From Bacteroidales bacterium (lineage in GTDB: Bacteria > Bacteroidota > Bacteroidia > Bacteroidales > UBA932), in contig JAFXUS010000087.1 of NCBI GenBank assembly GCA_017535125.1, positions 1 to 64,000 on the forward strand: a stretch of DNA of 64,000 nt, given 5' to 3'. Positions 1-8,500 of the stretch are shown piece by piece. The position numbers and the translations under genes were made by a program. Each line of letters begins with the position of its first letter. Positions within the stretch are counted from its first letter, which is position 1. Below the pieces are notes generated by a model. It was not told the origin of the DNA and searched no databases. It worked only from the letters and a program-made list of their open reading frames with translations.

Positions 1-327
1 GATGGCGCGCTCGAGCGACAGGATGGCGCCTTTGGCGGATTCGGCCGTGGCCTGGCCCGGTTCGGCGTAGGCGCTTTCCGGCAGGCAGCTGACGATGTTG
101 ATGCGCTTGGGGTGCGCCTCGGAGGCGCTGTTGATGGCGTTGGTGTCCATCGACTCCACTTCGGGGATGGTCTTGCGGTAGAAGCCGAAGAGCTTGGAAG
201 AGCCGTAGATGACGGGGGTGAACTGCTCCAGGATTCGCGGGTCGGCGAGGGCCTTGATGATGACCTCGTAGCCGATGCCGTTGGAGTCGCCCTGGGTGAT
301 GCCTACTATGATTTTTCCGTTCTGCAT
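1..327 (-). CDS. pdxA: 4-hydroxythreonine-4-phosphate dehydrogenase PdxA (N-terminal part, runs off the window)
   Basis: The visible 109 codons start at an ATG (complement of 325-327) and continue without a stop past position 1. The N-terminus carries GITQGDSNGIGYEVIIK, the signature of the PdxA family in Bacteroidetes (GITxGDxNGIGxEVIIK). PdxA oxidises 4-phosphohydroxy-L-threonine in the DXP-independent branch of pyridoxal phosphate synthesis. The C-terminal two thirds, including the metal-binding histidines, lie outside the window. The gene lies downstream of rnhA on the same strand, separated by two palindromic repeats. I see no clear TAnnTTTG box directly before it, so it may be read through from rnhA. 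Confidence 0.9.
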   Translation of the reverse strand, partial: MQNGKIIVGITQGDSNGIGYEVIIKALADPRILEQFTPVIYGSSKLFGFYRKTIPEVESMDTNAINSASEAHPKRINIVSCLPESAYAEPGQATAESAKGAILSLERAI

Positions 328-353
328 ATCGTTACAATACTTATTATCTTGTT

Positions 354-384
354 CTTAAAGATTCCGGGTCAAGCCCGGAATGAC
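354..384. repeat. Palindromic repeat, ATTCCGGG type (copy 1 of 2)
   Basis: The core ATTCCGGGTCAAGCCCGGAAT is a hairpin with 8-bp arms. The 31-bp stretch matches positions 57087-57117 on the opposite strand with no mismatch that I can see, including the flanking CTTAAAG. It lies between pdxA and rnhA. Confidence 0.85.
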
Positions 385-388
385 TTCG

Positions 389-856
389 CTAACCGTCATT
401 CGCCGGCTTGACCGGCGAATCTCCTTCCACGTACCCAGTGTCCGGAGGAAGGGCGGGGAGGGAGTAGGCGGTGACGGCGAGGCGGTCGCAGCGCTCGTTC
501 TCCGGGTGTCCGGCGTGGCCCTTGATCCAGGTGAAAGTCAGGCGGAAGCGGGCGGCGAGGGCGTCGAACTGCGCCCAGAGGTCGTGGTTCTTCTTGCGCT
601 TCCAGCCCTCCGTGACCGTCTTGACCACGTAGGTGGAGTCGCTGAACACCTGCACCTCGGCGCCGTCCCACTTGATGGCTTCCAGTCCCTTGATCACCGC
701 CAGCAGCTCCATGCGGTTGTTGGTGGTGCGGGCGAAGCCGCCCGACAGCTCCTTGCGGGCGTCGCCGCAGCGGAGCACCACCCCGTAGCCGCCGGGGCCG
801 GGGTTGCCGCTGGCCGCGCCGTCGGTGTAGAGGTATATGGGAGGCCTCGTTGTCAT
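389..856 (-). CDS. rnhA: Ribonuclease HI
   Basis: This 155-residue protein has the full DEDD set of RNase HI: D12 in [12 protein letters not shown]50 in NRMELL, D73 in FSDST and D124 in NERCDRLA. It cleaves the RNA strand of RNA-DNA hybrids (R-loops, Okazaki primers). The basic handle ([12 protein letters not shown], about 83-94) is present. I start it at the ATG at 856; an in-frame TTG nine bases upstream is less likely. The last ten residues ([10 protein letters not shown]) are encoded by the palindromic repeat at 394-424, so the natural C-terminus has been extended or replaced by the repeat. A TATTTTTG box ends only six bases before the start codon. Confidence 0.95.
   Translation of the reverse strand: MTTRPPIYLYTDGAASGNPGPGGYGVVLRCGDARKELSGGFARTTNNRMELLAVIKGLEAIKWDGAEVQVFSDSTYVVKTVTEGWKRKKNHDLWAQFDALAARFRLTFTWIKGHAGHPENERCDRLAVTAYSLPALPPDTGYVEGDSPVKPANDG
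394..424. repeat. Palindromic repeat, CGTCAT-stem-ATCTC type, forming the rnhA 3' end
   Basis: The hairpin ATTCGCCGG-CTTGA-CCGGCGAAT is flanked by CGTC and CTC. The same sequence recurs at 43721-43751 and 62272-62301, with stem variants at 1281-1311 and 32392-32420. Here it is inside the rnhA reading frame and encodes residues 145-155 of RNase HI, ten bases from the stop codon. Confidence 0.9.
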
Positions 857-862
857 TGTATG

Positions 863-870
863 CAAAAATA
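863..870 (-). promoter_or_regulatory. -7 promoter box for rnhA
   Basis: TATTTTTG on the minus strand, six bases from the rnhA ATG. Such a short gap predicts an mRNA with almost no leader. It lies back to back with the rfbB box. Confidence 0.55.
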
Positions 871-872
871 GT

Positions 873-880
873 TATTTTTG
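873..880 (+). promoter_or_regulatory. -7 promoter box for rfbB
   Basis: TATTTTTG matches the Bacteroidetes -7 consensus TAnnTTTG and lies 25 bases before the rfbB ATG. A TTG at 850-852 is suitably placed for the -33 element. Confidence 0.6.
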
Positions 881-905
881 TGGACTAATCGAATAATAAC
901 CGATC

Positions 906-2075
906 ATGAATTTCGAAAGGACCCTCATCATCACCGGCGGCGCCGGCTTCATCGGCAGCCACGTCGTGCGGCTCTTCGTGAACAAATATCCGCAGTACAA
1001 GATCATCAACCTGGACAAGCTGACCTACGCCGGCAACCTCGCCAACCTCAAGGACGTCGAGGACAGGCCGAACTACCGCTTCGTCAAGATGGACATCTGC
1101 GATTTCGAGGGCGTGCTCCATCTCATGCAGGAGGAAAAGGTGGACGGCATCATCCACCTGGCCGCGGAGTCCCACGTGGACCGTTCGATCAAGGATCCGT
1201 TCACCTTCGCGCAGACCAACGTGATGGGCACGCTCTCGCTCCTGCAGGCCGCAAAGGCTTGCTGGGAACCGACGGGGTATGAGATTCGCCGATCCGGGTC
1301 GGCGAATGACGGGATAAAATGCCGATTCTACCATATATCCACCGACGAGGTGTACGGGGCGCTGGAGATGACCCATCCCGAAGGCATCGAACCGCCGTTC
1401 ACGACCAAGGCGTCCAGCGGCGAGCACCATCTGGCATACGGCGAGAAGTTCTTTACCGAAGAGCTCAAGTACCAGCCGCATTCACCGTACAGCGCGGCGA
1501 AGGCGAGCAGCGACCATTTCGTGCGGGCGTTCCACGACACCTTCGGGATGCCGACCATCGTGACGAACTGCTCGAACAACTACGGCCCGTACCAGTTCCC
1601 CGAGAAGCTCATTCCGCTCTTCATCAACAACATCCGCCACCGCAAACCGCTGCCGGTCTATGGCAAGGGCGAGAACGTGCGCGACTGGCTCTACGTGGAG
1701 GACCACGCACGGGCCATCGACGTCATCTTCCACAAGGGAAAGATTGGCGACACCTACAACATCGGCGGCTTCAACGAGTGGAAGAACATCGACATCGTGA
1801 AGGTCCTGATCAAGACCACCGACCGGCTCCTGGGCCGCGCGGAAGGGGAGGACATGGACCTGATTACCTACGTGACCGACCGCGCGGGCCACGACCTGCG
1901 CTATGCGATCGACTCCACCAAGCTGCAGAAGGAACTGGGCTGGGAGCCGAGCCTGCAGTTCGAGGAGGGCATCGAGAAGACTGTCCGCTGGTACCTGGAC
2001 AACCAGGACTGGCTGGATAACGTGACCTCCGGCGATTACCAGAAGTACTACGAAAACATGTACGCCAACCGATGA
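906..2075 (+). CDS. rfbB: dTDP-glucose 4,6-dehydratase
   Basis: This 389-residue extended short-chain dehydrogenase converts dTDP-glucose to dTDP-4-keto-6-deoxyglucose, the step before dTDP-rhamnose and other deoxysugars of surface polysaccharide. The NAD motif GGAGFIG is at residues 11-17, the STDEVYG catalytic block at about 143-149, and the YSAAK Tyr/Lys pair at about 195-199. NCSNNYGPYQFPEKLIP is a family hallmark. Residues about 126-136 (EIRRSGSANDG) are encoded by a palindromic repeat at 1281-1311, inserted just before FYHISTDEVYG in a loop that varies in length in the family; the frame stays open and the catalytic blocks are intact. The stop overlaps the next gene by four bases. The other rhamnose genes (rfbA, C, D) are not in this window. 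Confidence 0.95.
   Translation: MNFERTLIITGGAGFIGSHVVRLFVNKYPQYKIINLDKLTYAGNLANLKDVEDRPNYRFVKMDICDFEGVLHLMQEEKVDGIIHLAAESHVDRSIKDPFTFAQTNVMGTLSLLQAAKACWEPTGYEIRRSGSANDGIKCRFYHISTDEVYGALEMTHPEGIEPPFTTKASSGEHHLAYGEKFFTEELKYQPHSPYSAAKASSDHFVRAFHDTFGMPTIVTNCSNNYGPYQFPEKLIPLFINNIRHRKPLPVYGKGENVRDWLYVEDHARAIDVIFHKGKIGDTYNIGGFNEWKNIDIVKVLIKTTDRLLGRAEGEDMDLITYVTDRAGHDLRYAIDSTKLQKELGWEPSLQFEEGIEKTVRWYLDNQDWLDNVTSGDYQKYYENMYANR
1281..1311. repeat. Palindromic repeat, CGTCAT-stem-ATCTC type, in-frame inside rfbB
   Basis: It reads GAGATTCGCCGA-TCCGGG-TCGGCGAATGACG on the plus strand, with the same ends and outer stem as the copy at 394-424 and a different loop. It lies entirely within the rfbB reading frame. 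Confidence 0.85.
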
Positions 2076-2827
2076 GACGCCTGCTGCCCGTCCTGCTGTT
2101 GACCGCCTTGCTGGCGGGCCCCGTGGCCCGCGGGCAGGTCGCCATGCGGATGGACACGACGGCGTTCAACGCCAAGGCCCTGATCGCGCCCGGCATGCTG
2201 CTCGGCGTCGGCACCATCATCCACTGCTTCTCCCATGAGGGGATGGACCTCTATGTGCAGCAGGCTGCCTGGAAACTCCATTCCCGCTGGGGCTCGATCC
2301 CGTATTACTACGAATTCTTCCGCTTCCTGCCGGCCATGCCGTACGTGCTGGACCTGGGTCTGGGCGTGCTGGGCGCGAAGGCGCAGAACCGCTTCCTGGA
2401 CCGCACGCTCGAGGCGGGCATCACCCTGGCGCTGGGCGGCTGCGGGACGCTGCTGATGAAGACGTTCATCCCGTCCATGCGTCCGGACGGTACGACCAAC
2501 GACTCCTTCCCTTCGGCGCACGCCTGCATCGCTTTCGCGGGTGCGGAACTGACCCGGCTGGAATACGGCTGGGGCTGGGGCGCGGCGGCGTACGTCATGG
2601 CCACGGGCGTGGCGATGCTGCGCATGTTCCACGACCGGCACTGGCTGAGCGACGTGTTGTTCGGCGCCGGCCTGGGCATCCTGTGCGCGCAGGCCGGACA
2701 CTGGCTCCTCGAGCCGGCGCGGCAGGTGCTCGGATTCAAGAAAAATCCCGCCGTGCAGGCGATCCTGACCCCGTACGTGGACCCGTTCAGCGGGTCTGTC
2801 TGCGCGGGCCTGGCGTTCAATTTTTAA
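2072..2827 (+). CDS. PAP2-family phosphatase (first of a tandem pair)
   Basis: This 251-residue membrane-associated protein carries the three acid-phosphatase motifs of the PAP2 superfamily: K130-x6-RP138, PSAH at 147-150 (usual form PSGH) and R184-x5-H190-x3-D194. An N-terminal signal or membrane segment (LLPVLLLTALLAG) is visible. Family members remove phosphate from lipid pyrophosphates such as undecaprenyl diphosphate, or from lipid A; the exact substrate cannot be read from sequence. It overlaps rfbB by four bases and is followed nine bases later by a paralogue, so these genes are probably one transcript. Confidence 0.85.
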   Translation: MRRLLPVLLLTALLAGPVARGQVAMRMDTTAFNAKALIAPGMLLGVGTIIHCFSHEGMDLYVQQAAWKLHSRWGSIPYYYEFFRFLPAMPYVLDLGLGVLGAKAQNRFLDRTLEAGITLALGGCGTLLMKTFIPSMRPDGTTNDSFPSAHACIAFAGAELTRLEYGWGWGAAAYVMATGVAMLRMFHDRHWLSDVLFGAGLGILCAQAGHWLLEPARQVLGFKKNPAVQAILTPYVDPFSGSVCAGLAFNF

Positions 2828-2836
2828 TTTCCCGCC

Positions 2837-3634
2837 ATGAAAAGATTCCTTCCCATATTGCTGCTGACCGCCCTGCTGGCGGGCCCCCAGGCCCTGGCAC
2901 AGCTGGCGGCGCAGGCCGACACGACGGCGCTGCAAACGATGGAGGTGCAGGCGCCGGCTTTCCGTGCCTCGCAGCTGATTGCGCCGGGCGCGCTGATCGC
3001 TACCGGCATCGGCATCCATTGCTTCGGGCACGAGACCATCGACGGGCCGGTGAACACCTGGTTTCAGGAAAAGCTGCGCGCAGGCGGCCCGGAGCTGCAT
3101 TTCGACAACGTGATCCAGTACGTGCCCATCGTGTCGTACCTGGGCCTCGGCCTGGTCGGCGCGAAGGCGGAACACGGCTTCGTGGACCGGCTGATCCAGG
3201 GGACCATCTCCTGCCTGGCGCTTGGCGCCATCTCGTGGACCTGCAAGGAGGTGATCGATTCGCCGCGTCCCAATGGCGTGGACAATCGCTCGTTCCCGTC
3301 CGGACACACCGACTGGGTGTTCATCGGCGCGGAGTTGGTGCGGATGGAATACGGCTGGGGCTGGGGCGCAGGTGCCTACGCCATCGCCACGACCGTGGCG
3401 TTCATGCGCAACTACAACAACTGGCACTGGCTGAGCGACGTGCTGTTCGGTGCCGGCCTGGGCATCTTGACGGCACACATCGGCGAGTGGCTGCTCGAGC
3501 CGACCAAGCGCCTGTTCAACATCCACACGACCGACTGGGGCTCCGGCCGCCGCCCGGCCGTGCAGGCCGCGTTCGCCCCGACGGTGGATCCCGTGAGCGG
3601 AACGGTGTGCGCCGCGCTGGCGTTCCGTTTTTGA
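2837..3634 (+). CDS. PAP2-family phosphatase (second of a tandem pair)
   Basis: This 265-residue paralogue of the preceding gene has nearly the same N-terminus (LLLTALLAGP) and C-terminal pattern (DP-SG-VCA-LAF-F). The motifs are complete: K137-x6-RP145, canonical PSGH at 154-157 and R191-x5-H197-x3-D201. A lipid-phosphate phosphatase role, for example recycling undecaprenyl pyrophosphate during polysaccharide export, is an inference from the flanking dehydratase genes. It differs from its partner in having PSGH instead of PSAH and about 14 extra residues after the signal segment. Confidence 0.85.
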   Translation: MKRFLPILLLTALLAGPQALAQLAAQADTTALQTMEVQAPAFRASQLIAPGALIATGIGIHCFGHETIDGPVNTWFQEKLRAGGPELHFDNVIQYVPIVSYLGLGLVGAKAEHGFVDRLIQGTISCLALGAISWTCKEVIDSPRPNGVDNRSFPSGHTDWVFIGAELVRMEYGWGWGAGAYAIATTVAFMRNYNNWHWLSDVLFGAGLGILTAHIGEWLLEPTKRLFNIHTTDWGSGRRPAVQAAFAPTVDPVSGTVCAALAFRF

Positions 3635-3653
3635 GATTGTCGGCTTTTTTGAT

Positions 3654-3661
3654 TATTTTTG
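3654..3661 (+). promoter_or_regulatory. -7 promoter box for the CapD/PglF-type gene
   Basis: TATTTTTG lies 24 bases before the ATG at 3686, with TTG at 3631-3633 about 20 bases upstream as a possible -33 element. Confidence 0.6.
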
Positions 3662-3685
3662 TAAACTATTTCAGCATATTAACCT

Positions 3686-5608
3686 ATGAACATTCGATTC
3701 AGCAAGAATCTCGACAAATTCAGCGCCAAGTTCCTGAATAGGACTCAGGTATTCCTGATGGACTGGGTCGTGTCCGGACTTGGCACCATCGGCGTTGCCA
3801 TCATTTCATTCCTGCTGGATCAGGATATGTTCTGGGACCGGGGATTCGTCCTCGTGTGGGGTATCTCCGCGGCGATTGGCGCCGCCCTGATGTTCTGGCT
3901 GCTGAAGACCTATATCATCATCATCCGCCATTTCTCGTTCAAGGACACGGCCCGCTTCGGGCTGGCGGCCATCGGCAAGAGTTGCGTCATGGCGCTGGGC
4001 GCGCTGATTTACGGCAAGTTCAACGGAGCTGTCGTGGCGCTGCTCATCGTCGATACCCTGCTGACGACGCTCATCCTCTGCTTCATCCGCCTGGTGATGA
4101 TTTATGTGTACGACGCCTACAAATCCAAGGTACGTGAGCTGGAGCGCCGTGACCGTGTGCTGATTTATGGTACCAACGACAAGGCGGTCGCCACGGCCTC
4201 CCGCCTGCGTGGCTCCAAGCGTTACGAGGTGGTGGGCCTGATCTCCAACCGTACGGAGATCGAGCATGCCATGCTGGCCGACCAGAAGGTGTATCACATC
4301 GACACGGTCGAGGAGTTTGAGAATACCGTGAACAGCCTCTCGCTCCGCGGGATCATCTTTACCCGCGAGATCGACGTGGCCACGGAGCAGGATCATCTGG
4401 TCCGCTTCTGCTCGGAGCGGGGCCTGAAGGTGCTCATCGCCCCGGCGGTGGATGAGGTGACGGGCGCGCCGGTCACCAACCTGCAGGTGCGCAACATCAA
4501 GATCGAGGACCTGCTGGGCCGCGAGGAAATCAAGATTTCGATGGACGCCATCAAGGCGAACTTCCAGGATAAAGTGGTGCTGGTGACCGGCGCGGCCGGC
4601 TCCATTGGCTCCGAGCTGTGCCGGCAGCTGGCCGGCTTCGGCGTGCGTAAACTGGTGCTCTTCGACAATGCGGAGACGCCGATGCACAACCTCCGCCTCG
4701 AGCTGGAGGAGCGTTTCCGCTCGCTGACCTTCGTGCCGATCATCGGCGACGTGCGGTTGCCGCAGCGTCTTGATTTCGCGTTCCGCACGCACCGGCCGCA
4801 GGTGGTCTTCCACGCGGCGGCCTACAAGCACGTACCGCTGATGGAGGAGAATCCCTGCGAGGCGGTGATGGTGAACGTGAGCGGCTCACGCAACGTGGCC
4901 GACAAGTGCATCGAATACGGCGTGGAGAAGATGGTGATGATCTCCACCGACAAGGCCGTGAACCCGACCAACGTGATGGGCTGTACCAAGCGTCTGGCGG
5001 AGATCTACGTCCAGAGCCTGGGCCGCGCGATCGCCGACGGCAAGGTGGAGGGCAAGACGCAGTTTGTGACCACCCGTTTCGGCAACGTGCTGGGTTCCAA
5101 CGGTTCCGTCATCCCGCGCTTCCGCGAGCAGATCGAGAAGGGCGGCCCCGTCACGGTCACGCACAAGGACATCACCCGCTACTTCATGACCATTCCGGAG
5201 GCCTGCCGGCTCGTGATGGAGGCGGCGACGCTCCCGACGGAGAACCGCATCTGCGTGTTCGACATGGGCAAGCCCGTCAAGATCGATTCCCTGGCGCGCC
5301 GCATGGTCGAGCTGGCCGGACTTGTGCCGGACGAGGACATCAAGATCGTCTATTCCGGCCTGCGTCCCGGCGAGAAGCTCTACGAGGAGGTGCTTTCCAA
5401 CAAGGAGAATACCGACGAGACCTCGCACGACCGCATCCGCATCGCCCGCGTCCGCGAGTATGAGTACGCCGACGCCGCCAAGGCGGTGGATCAGTTGCTC
5501 GATCTCAGCGTCAAGGTGGATATTCCGGGTACGGTCAAACTGATGAAGGAGGTCGTGCCGGAGTATATCTCCAACAACTCGAAGTTCGAGGAATTCGATA
5601 AGAAGTAA
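3686..5608 (+). CDS. Membrane-bound nucleotide-sugar 4,6-dehydratase (CapD/PglF/WbpM type)
   Basis: This 640-residue protein has several N-terminal membrane segments (about 20-140), a first Rossmann-like domain starting near RVLIYGTNDKAV (about 153), and a catalytic SDR domain with GAAGSIG near residue 300. STDKAVNPTNVMGCTKR carries the Thr-Asp-Lys and Met-x3-Lys arrangement of the UDP-GlcNAc C6-dehydratase family, where Met replaces the usual Tyr. Members convert UDP-GlcNAc to a 4-keto-6-deoxy sugar used in capsule, O-antigen or protein glycosylation. It has its own promoter but lies in the same direction as rfbB and the PAP2 pair. Its stop codon directly abuts that of the convergent next gene. 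Confidence 0.9.
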   Translation: MNIRFSKNLDKFSAKFLNRTQVFLMDWVVSGLGTIGVAIISFLLDQDMFWDRGFVLVWGISAAIGAALMFWLLKTYIIIIRHFSFKDTARFGLAAIGKSCVMALGALIYGKFNGAVVALLIVDTLLTTLILCFIRLVMIYVYDAYKSKVRELERRDRVLIYGTNDKAVATASRLRGSKRYEVVGLISNRTEIEHAMLADQKVYHIDTVEEFENTVNSLSLRGIIFTREIDVATEQDHLVRFCSERGLKVLIAPAVDEVTGAPVTNLQVRNIKIEDLLGREEIKISMDAIKANFQDKVVLVTGAAGSIGSELCRQLAGFGVRKLVLFDNAETPMHNLRLELEERFRSLTFVPIIGDVRLPQRLDFAFRTHRPQVVFHAAAYKHVPLMEENPCEAVMVNVSGSRNVADKCIEYGVEKMVMISTDKAVNPTNVMGCTKRLAEIYVQSLGRAIADGKVEGKTQFVTTRFGNVLGSNGSVIPRFREQIEKGGPVTVTHKDITRYFMTIPEACRLVMEAATLPTENRICVFDMGKPVKIDSLARRMVELAGLVPDEDIKIVYSGLRPGEKLYEEVLSNKENTDETSHDRIRIARVREYEYADAAKAVDQLLDLSVKVDIPGTVKLMKEVVPEYISNNSKFEEFDKK

Positions 5609-8500
5609 TTATCGGCGGTTCGCCGGTTTTTTCCCGTTGTAGAGATAATCCAGCGCCTGGCCGAGGATCCATTCCCGGTCGGCTGCCCGCAGCACCGTTT
5701 CGATCGGCACGCCGATGGAGACGGCGCTGTAGTTTTCCGCCTGGTAGCAGACGGCCGCGGCGATGGTGGTGCCGGGGTAGCGCAGCCAGACCTTGGCGCT
5801 TTTGCCCGCGGCCTTGAAGCCGTCGGGCCGTTCCACGCAGTACATGTCCGGATTCAGCGTGTGGCTGAATGGCATGTCGGCGATCAGGCCGGTGTTGGTG
5901 CCGAAGGCGGTGGCGAGCTTGATGCCGAGCAGCTGCTCGACGAAGGCGGCGTCCTCACCCTCCGGGTCGGAGGCGATGTTGGCGCCGCTGACGAGCAGAT
6001 TGGCGCCGGCCTCCGTCTGGCGGCGCAGAGCGTCCTGCATCGCGGCGGGGAAGATCGTGAAGCGGTCGGGCATGGCGCCGCGTCCGGTGGGCGTGCGGCC
6101 CTGTTTCCCGCAGATCAGGTCGATGGCGTAGGCCGGGACGGGGTTCGCGATGAACGCCTCGCGCGACATGGAATAGAAAGGATAGCCGAGGCGCATCAGG
6201 GCCTGCCCGTGGCGGTAGGGATAGTCGAAGGTGTTGCCCGCGATGATTTCCCCGGCGTGGTCGTCGTAGGAGGCGCCGAAGCCCGGGTACTCGTTGTCCA
6301 CATAGAGCGCGGAGCGGCGGAATTCGTAGTTGTCGCCGATGTAGCCGATCTCGCTGATATAGGGGACGCCCGTGTCCAACCGGCTCTCGAAGCCGGCGAA
6401 TCCCGGGCTCTCCACCCAGGCGGGGGCGGAGACGCGGTCGAAGTTGTTGACGATCAGCACCGGCGCGCGCTTCGTGCCGACCGGCGCACCCACCGAGAGG
6501 ATCTCGGACGGGAAACTTTTGCCGCCGGCGTTGAAGGCTTCCACCTTGTAGCTGTAGATGTGGCCCGGCTCGATGTCGAGCGTAACGGTGGGCTCCTTCG
6601 TTTCCACGCCGGCGTCGAAGGCGCCGTCATCGATGCGCGTATAGACGATGTAGCCGTCGGTCACGGCCGTGGGCTCCTTGGGGTCGGCGGTCGGCTGCCA
6701 TTCCAGCCGCGCGTGTTCGCTGTCCTGAAGCCGGACGGAAAAGGCCTGCGGCGGCAGCGGCTGCACGACGTAGGGGGTGTGGTAGAACTCACTGAGCGTC
6801 TTCAGGATGCCCTTGTAGACGGCCCGGCACACCGTGAAACGGAAGGACGGGTCGAGGCCGTATTTCATGTCGGCGAAGTTCTGGTGGCTGAGCAGCTCGA
6901 GGATCATGGCCGGCACGCCGGAGGTACGGGGCTCGCTGTAGCTGCGGTCCCAGAGGCCGCGGCGCGACCAGTTGGGGTCGTAGTCGAGGCGCAGGTCCTG
7001 GACGATCTGAGTCTGGACGTAGTCGCAGAGCACGCGGCTGACCACGCGGTCGCGGCCGTCCTTGAATTCGCGCTTGCCGTCGTCGCGGAGCGTGTAGATG
7101 GCGAGCGTGCCCACGGTGCTATCGTTGGGCGTGAGCCCGGCGTCGGAGTGGAAGGCGAGGGCGAGGTCGATGGGGATGTTCTTCTCCTCCCGCATCATCG
7201 TAGTCCAGGCGCCGCGGGCGGCATAGTCGCAGGTGTAGTCGGTCTCCCAGGCGCGGGTGAGGGTGCTGTCGGCACCGGCCCACTGCATCCAGTAGTGGGC
7301 GCCTTCTGCGGAAGCCGGCATGCCGGAGGTACGGCCGCCGCGCTCGAGCTTGCCCATGCCGCCGCCGAATTTGACGGCGTCGGCGGTGACGACGTAGTTG
7401 GCGCCGCCGCGGTTGTCGAGCACTACGCGGCCTTCGGAGCCTTCGGCGAATTCGAAGGTGCCGAGATAGATCCAGGTGCCGCCGCCGCGCCGCTGGTTCA
7501 CGATGTATTCCGTCGTGCCGCCGAGGTGGTGGACGGTGTAGTGGGATTCGGTGCAGCTGTTTGGCAGGGATTTATAGGAAATGTACACGGCATAGCGGCC
7601 GCGCTGCTTGACGTCGGCGGTCCAGGTGGCGGTGGCCGTGGGCTCGGCGCCGCCGCAGCGGGCCTGGCGCGCCGTTCCCGCGCGGAAAGGATGGTCGGAG
7701 AAGGTGTAGGCGGGCTTGGTGTCGGCGAAGCCTTCGCCGGCATTGCTCCAGGCGCCGTGCTCGCCGTAGCGGCCCCGGGTGCGCATCAGGCCCTCGCGGG
7801 GGCCGATGAAGGCGGGGTCGTTGTCCGCGATGATTTCCCGGACCTGGGTGTCCCGCTCACGCGGCGTCATCACGTAGGCGCCGGCGTTCTCCAGCATCGG
7901 GATGAGGAAGGGGAGTACGTAGGTCTGGGTGTACATGTCTTCCACCGTGCGGTGGATGGGGGCGCGCTGCCAGATCCATTCGTCCTGCGCCTCGTCGTAG
8001 TAGCGGCCGTGGCTCTGCCAGACCATGATGTAGCGGTCGTTGAGGCCCTTGAGCCAGCGGCGGCCGTCCACGCGCTCGATGAAGCGCGCCTGGGTCTGCC
8101 GCGGGTCGTCGGTCTTGAAGGCGTAGTCCGCGGAGGGCTTGCCGTTGGCGCCGAGCACCGGGGTGGCGAGCTCTTCGAGTTCGTATCGGTTGGTGAGGAT
8201 CTTGCCCGGGGTGTAGTCCTTCCATTTCCACTCCTTCTCCAGCTCTTCGCGGAACCAGGTCACGTCGCTGTCGTGCCAGGGGAAGTAGGAGAGGTTGTTG
8301 TTGAAGGTGAGGTCGAGCGTCTTGCCGCTGACCTGGACCTTGCTCACGGACACGCGGTAGTCCACCGTGGTGCGGCGTTTGAGGCGGGCGGCGAGGGTGT
8401 CGCAGATGGTGCGGAAGTCGCGGGTACGGGGCTGCCCGGAAAGGGGAAGGACGGAGAGCAGGCCCGCCAGGATGATGAGGAGGCGTCGGGAACGGATCAT
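5609..8500 (-). CDS. Exported amidase-like protein with Fn3 and golvesin-type domains
   Basis: This 963-residue protein begins with a signal peptide (LLIILAGLLSVLPLSGQ). The part around ALAFHSDAG and the later PAMILELLSHQNFADM resembles the His and Glu metal sites of N-acetylmuramoyl-L-alanine amidase family 3. Between the N-terminal region and that site is a golvesin-like beta segment (about 265-385, with YAVYISYKSLPNS and YIYLGTFEFAEG-like strands). A fibronectin type III-like region follows (about 590-670), then a C-terminal alpha/beta domain beginning RAPVLIVNNFDRV. Relatives in Bacteroidales are annotated as xanthan lyase or golvesin C-terminal-like proteins; the true substrate is unknown. 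It overlaps the VanZ-like gene by four bases and ends the minus-strand operon from 11637. Confidence 0.75.
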   Translation of the reverse strand: MIRSRRLLIILAGLLSVLPLSGQPRTRDFRTICDTLAARLKRRTTVDYRVSVSKVQVSGKTLDLTFNNNLSYFPWHDSDVTWFREELEKEWKWKDYTPGKILTNRYELEELATPVLGANGKPSADYAFKTDDPRQTQARFIERVDGRRWLKGLNDRYIMVWQSHGRYYDEAQDEWIWQRAPIHRTVEDMYTQTYVLPFLIPMLENAGAYVMTPRERDTQVREIIADNDPAFIGPREGLMRTRGRYGEHGAWSNAGEGFADTKPAYTFSDHPFRAGTARQARCGGAEPTATATWTADVKQRGRYAVYISYKSLPNSCTESHYTVHHLGGTTEYIVNQRRGGGTWIYLGTFEFAEGSEGRVVLDNRGGANYVVTADAVKFGGGMGKLERGGRTSGMPASAEGAHYWMQWAGADSTLTRAWETDYTCDYAARGAWTTMMREEKNIPIDLALAFHSDAGLTPNDSTVGTLAIYTLRDDGKREFKDGRDRVVSRVLCDYVQTQIVQDLRLDYDPNWSRRGLWDRSYSEPRTSGVPAMILELLSHQNFADMKYGLDPSFRFTVCRAVYKGILKTLSEFYHTPYVVQPLPPQAFSVRLQDSEHARLEWQPTADPKEPTAVTDGYIVYTRIDDGAFDAGVETKEPTVTLDIEPGHIYSYKVEAFNAGGKSFPSEILSVGAPVGTKRAPVLIVNNFDRVSAPAWVESPGFAGFESRLDTGVPYISEIGYIGDNYEFRRSALYVDNEYPGFGASYDDHAGEIIAGNTFDYPYRHGQALMRLGYPFYSMSREAFIANPVPAYAIDLICGKQGRTPTGRGAMPDRFTIFPAAMQDALRRQTEAGANLLVSGANIASDPEGEDAAFVEQLLGIKLATAFGTNTGLIADMPFSHTLNPDMYCVERPDGFKAAGKSAKVWLRYPGTTIAAAVCYQAENYSAVSIGVPIETVLRAADREWILGQALDYLYNGKKPANRR

